A stretch of 5,127 nucleotides of DNA from Bacillota bacterium (GTDB taxonomy: Bacteria; Bacillota; DTU030). Each line of letters starts with the position of its first letter. The first letter of the stretch is position 1. Where the stretch lies: NCBI GenBank assembly GCA_012841005.1, contig DUVO01000089.1, forward strand, positions 1 through 5,127. The letters run 5' to 3'. Under the pieces are notes generated by a model. The model was given only the letters and a program-made list of their open reading frames with translations, had not been told where the DNA came from and did no database searches. Shown here piece after piece: positions 1-4,768 of the stretch. The position numbers and the translations under genes are program-made.

Positions 1-18
1 CAGGCGAAAATAAATTGA

Positions 19-37
19 CCTGCCGGAAAGCGGCAGG
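19..37 (-). terminator. Second hairpin downstream of the glutamine-rich gene, possible back-up terminator
   Basis: A perfect 7-bp stem (CCTGCCG / CGGCAGG) closes a 5-base loop. Read on the minus strand it is followed by a T-rich but interrupted stretch (TCAATTTATTTTC). It lies just beyond the main terminator at 44-74, so it could be a tandem back-up terminator. The T-tract is poor, and the next gene lies outside the window, so the role is uncertain. Confidence 0.4.
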
Positions 38-43
38 GCCAAG

Positions 44-74
44 TAAAAACAAAAGGAGGGGCTGACCCTCCTTT
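44..74 (-). terminator. Intrinsic terminator of the glutamine-rich gene pair
   Basis: On the minus strand a perfect 9-bp stem (AAAGGAGGG / CCCTCCTTT) closes a 5-base loop and is followed at once by TGTTTTT. It begins 14 bases after the TAA stop of the gene at 89-618. This is a standard rho-independent terminator for that gene and probably for the two-gene unit. Confidence 0.85.
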
Positions 75-88
75 GCAGAAGCCTGGTT

Positions 89-618
89 TTAATAGGTAGT
101 CCGGCCTGTCTGCTGGCCAGTCTGCTGCTGTTGCTGGACCATTTGCTGTCCACCCATCATACCCGTTTGCTGGTAAAGCTGCTGCAGCTGCTGTTGGGAC
201 TGGTCCAAGAGCTGCGACATCTGGACATAAACCTGGTTAGACTGGATACTCTGCATGGCCTGGGAGAGGGCCTGCATAGCCGTCTGGACAGCCTGCTGCA
301 CCTGCTGGTCTGTCTGGGCCTGTGGGCCTGGGCCTGCTGTTTAATCTGATTTAAGAGCTGCTGGAACTGCTGGGGTACCTGCTGCTGGTTGCCAAACTGC
401 CCCAGAGCCTGCTGCATTTGTCCCGCCAGTTGCTGCAATTGGCCACCCTGACCCTGCTGATTCATTTGCTGGCCTCCCATCTGCATTTGCTGCTGGTTGG
501 TCGCCGTCATCCCGGCCGCTGTAGAACCGGTGGTACCGGTTCCCCGATTCAGTCTCCTGGTTATTTCTTCCGATACTTCCTCTTCAAGCTTCTTTTCTTC
601 CAACTCATCAAAAGCCAT
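89..618 (-). CDS. Glutamine-rich low-complexity protein, reading frame broken by a frameshift
   Basis: I do not recognise this protein. The ATG at 618 is chosen because AGGAGG lies 8 bases upstream. An in-frame TTG further upstream (648) has no such site. The first 22 residues are charged (MAFDELEEKK..., five consecutive-type Glu/Lys clusters), followed by a short Gly/Thr stretch. From residue 41 the protein is Gln/Met/Gly-rich and then carries helical Q-L-Q type segments. The 98 residues before the break and the 77 after it together hold about 58 Gln (33%), nearly all coded CAG. As sequenced, the starting frame leaves Gln-rich sequence near 325, becomes Arg/Ser-rich and stops at 157, giving 153 residues. 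The frame ending at the TAA at 89-91 continues the Gln-rich pattern from 322. Removing two bases (323-324) joins them into a 175-residue protein ending GRTTY. Either the gene is disrupted or the read has an indel. The gene lies 113 bases downstream of another Gln-rich gene on the same strand, with no clear terminator between them, so co-transcription is likely. Confidence 0.7.
317..336 (-). repeat. Interrupted (GGCCTG)3 hexamer repeat at the frameshift point
   Basis: The plus strand reads GGCCTG (317-322), an extra TG (323-324), then GGCCTG twice (325-336). Without the extra TG the three hexamers are contiguous, encode Gln-Ala pairs on the minus strand, and the Gln-rich frame runs through. 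The array is a plausible site for replication slippage. Confidence 0.75.
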
Positions 619-731
619 GTCTTCACCCTCCTTTACTTCATTAGTCAAGAAGTCATTGTTAAGTTTCCCTCTGCAGGGCGAATTTATTCCCTGGGATCCT
701 CACCCCCGTGGCCGGAAAAACCTTACACCGG

Positions 732-1685
732 TCAGTTCAGCATATTACACTGGCGCTGCCAGGCCTCCTCCAGTTGCCGGTCCAGGGTCTGCAGGACTTG
801 AAATAGAACCCGGTTGTGCTCCAGAAGCTGCTGGGCCCGGGATAAACCAATCATGGCCTGCTGCAGGTTGGCCATAATAAATTGATCCCTCTGGTTCAGC
901 AGGGGGCCGGTTCCAGCTTCCCCCTGGGGCTGACCGGGCCCTGCATCCCCCTGGCCCACGGGTGGAAGCAATTCCTGGGACATTTCCAAAAACACCCCTG
1001 CCCGGGGCTGCTGCCGGGTATTTTCTTGCGCCCCTCCCCGGGACTGCTGCTGGGTACTTCCTTGAGAGTCTCCCTGGGCCTGCTGTGTCAGGCTGCCTTG
1101 CATACCACCCTGGGGCTGCGGGGGCTGCCCCGGCATTTGGCTTGCCGCAAGGGCCTGGGGGGCAATGCCCGCCATTTGACTTCCGGCCTGGGACTGTTGG
1201 CACTGCAGCCCATTCTGGAGCTGGTCCAAATTTTTGGCCAGGGATTGGAAATCCTGCTTCAGGGGGGAAAAGTCGTTCTGCAGCTGGCGGGTTTTTTCCT
1301 GAAACTGCTTCAAGGTCACACTCAATTCCTGACTTGCTTCCTGCAGCGTCTGCCGCAGTTTTTTCGCCCCGTTGAGCAGGGCCAACCGCTTCTGGCTCAC
1401 CTGTTCCTTATGGGCCAATTTGTTGCCCGGCGCCAGAGCCGCCCAGAGCCCCTGGCTTTGGGCCACCTCCTGCTCCAACTGTTTCAGGCTCTGGTCCACA
1501 TCACCTTCAAAATTTTGCTCCTCTTGTTCCACCTTCTGCAAAGTGGAAGCCAACTGCTGTAACTGGCTTTCCCATGTCTGGCAAAATTTTTGTACCCGCT
1601 CATCAATCTGGTAGTAATTTTTCTCCGCCTTCTTGAGGGCTTCGGTAATGGCCTGGGCCTGCTGATCGGGATTTACACGCGGCAT
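732..1685 (-). CDS. Glutamine-rich coiled-coil protein of unknown function
   Basis: I do not recognise the family. The 317-residue protein starts at the ATG at 1685, which follows a GAGGAGGAGGAAA ribosome binding site directly. An upstream ATG that would add MWMKRRRK lies over that site and was rejected. Residues about 8-160 are predicted by eye to be long amphipathic helices rich in Gln, Leu, Lys and Glu, typical of coiled coil. Residues about 161-262 form a flexible Gln/Gly/Pro/Ser linker that includes three tandem 12-residue repeats (residues 195-230). Residues about 263-312 return to helix (LLNQRDQFIMANLQQAM..., then Leu/Gln heptad-like spacing). Gln makes up about 21% (66 residues). I see no signal peptide or membrane segment, so it is probably cytoplasmic. 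The helix-linker-helix plan suggests a scaffold or self-assembling protein, but no catalytic motif is visible. It lies upstream of the second Gln-rich gene and is divergent from hsp20. A phage or spore-structural role cannot be excluded. Confidence 0.85.
   Translation of the reverse strand: MPRVNPDQQAQAITEALKKAEKNYYQIDERVQKFCQTWESQLQQLASTLQKVEQEEQNFEGDVDQSLKQLEQEVAQSQGLWAALAPGNKLAHKEQVSQKRLALLNGAKKLRQTLQEASQELSVTLKQFQEKTRQLQNDFSPLKQDFQSLAKNLDQLQNGLQCQQSQAGSQMAGIAPQALAASQMPGQPPQPQGGMQGSLTQQAQGDSQGSTQQQSRGGAQENTRQQPRAGVFLEMSQELLPPVGQGDAGPGQPQGEAGTGPLLNQRDQFIMANLQQAMIGLSRAQQLLEHNRVLFQVLQTLDRQLEEAWQRQCNMLN
993..1100 (-). repeat. Three tandem copies of a 36-bp in-frame repeat
   Basis: Copies lie at 1065-1100, 1029-1064 and 993-1028 in coding order. 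They encode QGSLTQQAQGDS, QGSTQQQSRGGA and QENTRQQPRAGV. The last two copies match at 30 of 36 bases and the first is more diverged. The unit is a multiple of three, so copy-number change alters the linker length of the coiled-coil protein without breaking its frame. Confidence 0.8.
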
Positions 1686-1908
1686 TTTCCTCCTCCTCTT
1701 CATCCACAATCGGTAAGGGAAACCCAGAGGGACTACGTTATAGTTTGCCCTGTCGCAAGGCTAAGATACGCCGGGAACCTTGGATTTTTCCAGAGACGCA
1801 GTGGGAAAATGGGGACTTGCCTTATTTGCCCCGTTGAAAAAAATTCCACCTGGCCCACTCATAAAATCCCGGGCGGCAGCCAAAAATATTAATAAGGAGG
1901 TGGAAAAG
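1686..1908. promoter_or_regulatory. Divergent intergenic region between the Gln-rich genes and hsp20
   Basis: This 223-bp gap must hold promoters in both directions. The best minus-strand candidate is TATAAC (1737-1742) with a weak TTAGCC 16 bases upstream (1759-1764), placed about 50 bases before the coiled-coil gene. No convincing sigma-A pair was found for hsp20; TTGAAA near 1833 and TAAAAT near 1863 are too far apart. There is no CIRCE element (TTAGCACTC-N9-GAGTGCTAA). A 6-bp inverted repeat TTTTCC-N12-GGAAAA (1786-1809) is the only operator-like symmetry noticed. Confidence 0.3.
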
Positions 1909-2343
1909 ATGCTGGTTCCCTGGAATCCCATGAACGAATTGGAACGGCTGCGCCAGGATATGAGCCGCTTCTTCGACTGGGGGCCGTCCTGGAACAGAGG
2001 CCAGGTATCTTCCTGGCAGCCTTCCCTGGACATCTACCAGACCGATACGGAAGTGGTGGCCACGGTGGAAATCCCGGGCGTCAACCCGGAAGATGTAGAT
2101 GTGACAGTCACCAAAAATATGCTCTCGGTAAAGGGCGATCTAAAGCTAGCGGAAGAGGTCAAGGAAGAAGGTTATTTCCGTTCTGAACGCCGCTTCGGTT
2201 CTTTCCAGAGGGTGGTGCCCCTGCCTGCGGAAGTAAAATCCAATGAAGCAAAGGCCTCTTTTAAAAACGGGGTCCTGGAAATCAGAATACCCAAGGTGAA
2301 ACCCCTTCACGAAGAGGCCTTCAAACCGAAAATTGAACACTAA
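1909..2343 (+). CDS. Hsp20/alpha-crystallin family small heat shock protein
   Basis: This is an ATP-independent holdase chaperone that binds unfolding proteins in the cytoplasm and assembles into large oligomers. The ATG at 1909 follows AAGGAGGTGGAAAAG, an excellent ribosome binding site, and gives 144 residues, the usual bacterial length. The N-terminus (MLVPWNPMNELERLRQDMSRFF) is the typical amphipathic start of this family. The alpha-crystallin domain spans about residues 37-130: a P-x-L-D-I-Y opening, VEIPGVNPEDVDV (53-65), an R-S-E-R-R-F-G-S-F-Q-R segment (91-101) and the hallmark F-K-N-G-V-L-E-I-R-I-P-K (118-129). The C-terminal tail ends K-I-E-H, so the I-x-I/V anchoring motif is degenerate, with His where Ile or Val is usual. 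The gene stands alone on the plus strand, divergent from two Gln-rich genes and convergent with the thi operon. No CIRCE box is present, so control by HrcA is not suggested. Confidence 0.95.
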   Translation: MLVPWNPMNELERLRQDMSRFFDWGPSWNRGQVSSWQPSLDIYQTDTEVVATVEIPGVNPEDVDVTVTKNMLSVKGDLKLAEEVKEEGYFRSERRFGSFQRVVPLPAEVKSNEAKASFKNGVLEIRIPKVKPLHEEAFKPKIEH

Positions 2344-2368
2344 AAAAGGCGCGGGAAGCGCCTTTTTT
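2342..2368. terminator. Bidirectional terminator between hsp20 and the thi operon
   Basis: A symmetric hairpin, A6-GGCGC-GGGAA-GCGCC-T6, overlaps the hsp20 stop codon and lies 18 bases past the thiD-thiN stop on the other strand. The stem reads with a T-run on either strand, so it can end both convergent transcripts. Confidence 0.9.
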
Positions 2369-2386
2369 GCCTGTTCGGCTGCTGTT

Positions 2387-3739
2387 TTAACTTTTCTCCA
2401 GACTGCGGCAGATGCAGAGGACCTTTTCCGCCACCTGGCGGGGTCCTTGGCCGAAAACCCGGACCTGGGGTTCCCGGCACCAGCCCCCCCGGTCATAGAT
2501 GACATCGGGAACAGAACCCCGCTCCTCGATGACGGCAACAGTGCCCCATTCCCGGTACCGGTTTTCGGGCCTGGCGGCATAATCCTCCGGTTCAGCCTGC
2601 CGGTCGAAGGAAGCCGTCGCCAGGCCTACCTTCTGGCAGGCCGCTATAATTTCAGGACTGTACTTTATATTCATCACCGACCGGACCCCTGGATCGGCCT
2701 CCATGGCCGGGATAAGGGCGGCAACCATGTTCCGGGATACCCCAAAGGCCGGGAGACCTACAGCCCGGACACCTGCGTTGCATTTGACCAGGCGCCCCGG
2801 CAAAGCGGCAATATCCTCGGGACCCCGGGCATAGGGAAGGGCCGCCAGGAGGTTGGACTGGACCTCGGGGATTAAAGCGCCCAGGCCTGGTTCCCCTTCC
2901 AGGAGGGCCACCCCTTCCTGCACTTCCTGCAGGACCCGGTACCGGTCCCGATCCCGGTAGAGGGAAGCCAGGTGATGGGTGGGGCCATGCCCGCCGCCAA
3001 TATCCAGGGCAAAGGCCAGGGCAGTGTTGATATACTCCTTGGCCTGCTGCACCGCCTCAAAAACCGGCAGTCCCAGGGCCAGCCCGGCGGCGATGGCGGC
3101 CGAATAGGTACACCCGGTACCATGGGTGTTTTTGGTCAGAAACCGTTCTCCCGCAAAATGATGAAATTCACTGCCATCAAAGAAAACATCGGTGGCAACC
3201 CCTTCCAGGTGCCCTCCCTTAACGATCACGCAGGGGGTTCCGTAGCCGTGGAGGACCCGGGCCGCCTTTTCCATATCGTCCAGATTGGAGATGCTCATCC
3301 CCGTCAAAACCTGGGCCTCATGGATATTGGGGGTAACCACCAGGGCCAGGGGCAAAAGTTCCCGCTGCAGAGCCTCCCGGGCTTCCGGGGCCAGGAGGTG
3401 ATCCCCACTCTTGGCCACCATGACGGGATCCAGCACCAGCTTCTCCAGCCCATATTCCTGCACCTTCTTTGCCACGGCGCCAATGATACCGGCATTGGCC
3501 AGCATCCCAATCTTGGCCGCATCGGTGCCAATGTCGCTGAGGACCGCCTCCAGTTGTTGGGTTACAAATTCCGGGGGCAGGTTATGGACACCGGTGACCC
3601 CCAGGGTATTCTGGGCTGTCACAGCGGTGATAACACTGGTCCCGTAAACCCCCAGGGCGGCAAAGGTTTTCAAGTCTGCCTGGATGCCCGCTCCCCCGCC
3701 CGAATCGGAACCAGCAATGGTCAGGGCCTTTGGTAACAT
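2387..3739 (-). CDS. thiD: ThiD-ThiN fusion: HMP/HMP-phosphate kinase with C-terminal ThiN domain
   Basis: The N-terminal domain phosphorylates 4-amino-5-hydroxymethyl-2-methylpyrimidine twice to give HMP-PP for thiamine synthesis. The ATG at 3739 gives 450 residues and has AAGGAG 10 bases upstream; a GTG at 3748 is only one base from that site and is unlikely. Residues about 1-262 are ThiD (ribokinase fold): [14 protein letters not shown] (9-22), [10 protein letters not shown] (104-113), TPNIHEA (136-142), the anion-hole HGTGC with Cys210 (206-210) and GGGHGP (248-253). Residues about 270-445 match the ThiN family: [17 protein letters not shown] (300-316), N-A-G-V-R-A-V-G (321-328), M-N-I-K-Y-S (356-361), S-F-D-R (377-380), E-W-G (397-399), and [14 protein letters not shown] (411-424). 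In some archaea and bacteria ThiN is a thiamine-phosphate synthase unrelated to ThiE. Here thiE lies 68 bases upstream, so ThiN may be redundant, or a ligand-binding remnant. The gene is the last of the riboswitch-controlled operon. Confidence 0.95.
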   Translation of the reverse strand: MLPKALTIAGSDSGGGAGIQADLKTFAALGVYGTSVITAVTAQNTLGVTGVHNLPPEFVTQQLEAVLSDIGTDAAKIGMLANAGIIGAVAKKVQEYGLEKLVLDPVMVAKSGDHLLAPEAREALQRELLPLALVVTPNIHEAQVLTGMSISNLDDMEKAARVLHGYGTPCVIVKGGHLEGVATDVFFDGSEFHHFAGERFLTKNTHGTGCTYSAAIAAGLALGLPVFEAVQQAKEYINTALAFALDIGGGHGPTHHLASLYRDRDRYRVLQEVQEGVALLEGEPGLGALIPEVQSNLLAALPYARGPEDIAALPGRLVKCNAGVRAVGLPAFGVSRNMVAALIPAMEADPGVRSVMNIKYSPEIIAACQKVGLATASFDRQAEPEDYAARPENRYREWGTVAVIEERGSVPDVIYDRGGWCREPQVRVFGQGPRQVAEKVLCICRSLEKS

Positions 3740-3785
3740 CTCCCCCACTCCTTTCCTAAATTTAAATCGGGGAAAAAGACTCCCC

Positions 3786-3804
3786 CGCCGGAACCGGTCC
3801 GGCG
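3786..3804 (-). other. Intercistronic hairpin between thiE and thiD-thiN
   Basis: A perfect 7-bp GC-rich stem (CGCCGGA / TCCGGCG) with a 5-base loop begins three bases after the thiE stop codon. On the minus strand it is followed by GGGGGAGTC and then TTTTT, so the T-run is too far for a clean terminator. It may stabilise the upstream message, mark a processing site, or cause partial termination that lowers thiD-thiN expression. Confidence 0.45.
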
Positions 3805-3807
3805 CAG

Positions 3808-4443
3808 CTACTTCCTCTTTTCCTTCCCCGCCCGGACGGCCGCCGCCAGCTGCTGGGCCGCCAGTTTTACGTCGGGGGCGCCCACCACGGCAGAGATAAC
3901 GGCCACCCCGTCGGCACCGGCCGCAATGATGTTCCCGGCCTTTTCTGCCTTTATCCCGCCGATGGCCACCACCGGGATACCGATGGCAGCCTTGACCGCC
4001 CGTAAGGTATCCAAACTTACCGGCTTTCCGGTATCGGTCTTGCTGCCGGAGGGGAAAAAGGGTCCCAACCCGACATAATCGGCTCCAGCCTCCTGGGCCT
4101 GCCAGGCCTCGTCGACATTATCCACCGAAACCCCGATGATTTTATCGGGGCCCAGGAGGCGGCGAGCTACGGGAGCCGGCAGATCATCCTGCCCCAGGTG
4201 GACGCCGTCGGCCTGGGCCGCAAGGGCTATGTCAACCCGGTCGTTGACAATAAAGAGGGCCCCGTATCTTTGGGTAAGCTCCCGGTATTGAAGGGCTAGG
4301 GCCAGCAGTTCCCGCCCCGAAAGGTTCTTCTCCCGGAGCTGCACCACCGTTGCCCCACCCGCAAGAGCTGCCCCAATCACCTCCCCCTGGGAGCGGCCCC
4401 GGCTCAGTTCCCGGCTGCCGATTACATAGACCTCCAGGTTCAT
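3808..4443 (-). CDS. thiE: Thiamine-phosphate synthase ThiE
   Basis: ThiE couples HMP-PP with 4-methyl-5-(2-phosphoethyl)thiazole to give thiamine phosphate and pyrophosphate in the cytoplasm. The ATG at 4443 follows AGGAGGTGAGGGA and gives 211 residues, normal for this TIM-barrel family. Motifs in order: V-Q-L-R-E-K (34-39), F-I-V-N-D-R (64-69), V-H-L-G-Q-D-D-L-P (81-89), G-V-S (104-106), [10 protein letters not shown] (122-131), S-G-S-K (132-135), V-A-I-G-G-I (159-164) and V-I-S-A-V (183-187). These include the substrate and pyrophosphate/Mg contacts known in Bacillus subtilis ThiE (Arg and Lys of QLREK, the Asn-Asp pair). Two threonines usual in the P-T-x-T-K loop are serines here, a conservative change. 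It is the first gene after the TPP riboswitch and is followed after 68 bases by thiD-thiN. The frame stays open upstream to 4659, but that stretch is the riboswitch leader and not protein. Confidence 0.97.
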   Translation of the reverse strand: MNLEVYVIGSRELSRGRSQGEVIGAALAGGATVVQLREKNLSGRELLALALQYRELTQRYGALFIVNDRVDIALAAQADGVHLGQDDLPAPVARRLLGPDKIIGVSVDNVDEAWQAQEAGADYVGLGPFFPSGSKTDTGKPVSLDTLRAVKAAIGIPVVAIGGIKAEKAGNIIAAGADGVAVISAVVGAPDVKLAAQQLAAAVRAGKEKRK

Positions 4444-4485
4444 TCCCTCACCTCCTGTCTCCGGAGTAGATTCCTGTGTCATTAC

Positions 4486-4495
4486 CCGGTACCGG
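4486..4495. repeat. Perfect palindrome CCGGTACCGG in the thiE leader
   Basis: This 10-bp self-complementary word, preceded by C, recurs at 2552-2561 and 2936-2945 inside thiD-thiN. Here it is non-coding. Its function is unknown. Confidence 0.5.
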
Positions 4496-4524
4496 CAAAA
4501 AAATAATACCTGTTCTCCACTCCT

Positions 4525-4553
4525 GGCAAAGGGAGATGGTGACATCCCCTGCC
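4525..4553 (-). other. Leader hairpin between the attenuator and thiE
   Basis: On the minus strand GGCA-GGG-GATG pairs with CATC-CCC-TGCC across a 4-base loop, with a single-base bulge and a two-base bulge. A T7 run follows but is over 20 bases away, so it is not a simple terminator. It would be the first structure in transcripts that escape the riboswitch terminator and could protect or process the message. Confidence 0.4.
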
Positions 4554-4562
4554 CGTTGGAAC

Positions 4563-4594
4563 AAAAAAACCGCTGCCCTTTGGTAGGGAGCGGT
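4563..4594 (-). terminator. Riboswitch-controlled intrinsic terminator (expression platform)
   Basis: On the minus strand ACCGCT-CCCT pairs with AGGG-C-AGCGGT around a 5-base loop, with one bulged C, followed by T7. The 5' arm CGCTCCCT (4585-4592) can instead pair with AGGGAAGCG (4623-4631) at the 3' end of the TPP aptamer, with one bulged A. This gives mutually exclusive terminator and antiterminator forms. Confidence 0.85.
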
Positions 4595-4621
4595 CTGGCC
4601 TGGGCCAGGTGCAAATCTTTT

Positions 4622-4712
4622 ACGCTTCCCTCCGCTGGTATTATCCAGGTCAGGTTCAAGGGTTGGCAGATTCCACTGCCCTCTCAGCCCGGAATTACGA
4701 GCTCCCCTAGCA
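4622..4712 (-). promoter_or_regulatory. TPP riboswitch (THI element) upstream of thiE
   Basis: The minus strand carries the conserved thiamine-pyrophosphate aptamer: CTAGGGGAGC at its 5' side (about 4701-4710), CTGAGA (4682-4687), a variable P3a stem GGCAG / CTGCC (4665-4680), ACCCTTGAACCTGA, then CTGGATAATACCAGCG and AGGGAAG at the 3' end (about 4625-4631). All core blocks are intact and in order. A terminator follows 28 bases later, so TPP binding should lock P1 and allow the terminator to form, switching off thiE and thiD-thiN. Without TPP the 3' strand AGGGAAGCG is free to act as antiterminator. Confidence 0.97.
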
Positions 4713-4736
4713 ACTAAATCTTTTTTCTTTATTTTT

Positions 4737-4765
4737 ATTATATGTCAATAACTACCCGGGAGCAA
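4737..4765 (-). promoter_or_regulatory. Promoter of the thi operon
   Basis: On the minus strand a perfect -10 box TATAAT (4737-4742) has TTGCTC (4760-4765) exactly 17 bases upstream as a partial -35. A perfect TTGACA (4743-4748) abuts the TATAAT with no spacer; it could serve as the -35 of a second start only with a poor A-rich -10 further on. Both starts would place the riboswitch at the beginning of the transcript. Confidence 0.65.
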
Positions 4766-4768
4766 TGA

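Noticed and set aside
317..336. Programmed -1 ribosomal frameshift in the Gln-rich gene
   Set aside because: There is no X-XXY-YYZ slippery heptamer at the crossing, and a dinucleotide gain in a hexamer repeat explains the shift more simply.
882..1562. Long open frames on the plus strand opposite the coiled-coil gene (also 962-1375)
   Set aside because: They lie antisense to a gene with a strong ribosome binding site and coherent helical composition. Leu/Gly/Pro-rich translation is what CAG-rich coding gives on the opposite strand.
1786..1809. Inverted repeat TTTTCC-N12-GGAAAA as a heat-shock operator
   Set aside because: Only six base pairs and no match to CIRCE or another operator I recognise.
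1800..1870. Sigma-A promoter for hsp20 (TTGAAA with TAAAAT)
   Set aside because: The spacing is about 22 bases, too long for a normal promoter, and no better pair was found.
1780..1908. Upstream extension of Hsp20 from a TTG
   Set aside because: No ribosome binding site at the TTG, while the ATG at 1909 has an excellent one and matches the family N-terminus.
2972..3736. 254-codon open frame on the plus strand opposite thiD-thiN
   Set aside because: It overlaps a gene with clear ThiD motifs and shows no recognisable domain; it is a shadow frame of GC-rich coding.
3737..3748. GTG at 3748 as the thiD-thiN start
   Set aside because: It is one base from AGGAG, too close; the ATG at 3739 has workable spacing and fits the family start.
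4501..4553. Second terminator from the leader hairpin and the T7 run
   Set aside because: The T-run is more than 20 bases from the stem, so the pair does not form an intrinsic terminator.
4444..4659. N-terminal extension of ThiE
   Set aside because: The stretch is the riboswitch terminator and leader; homology starts at the ATG at 4443, which has an AGGAGGTGA site.
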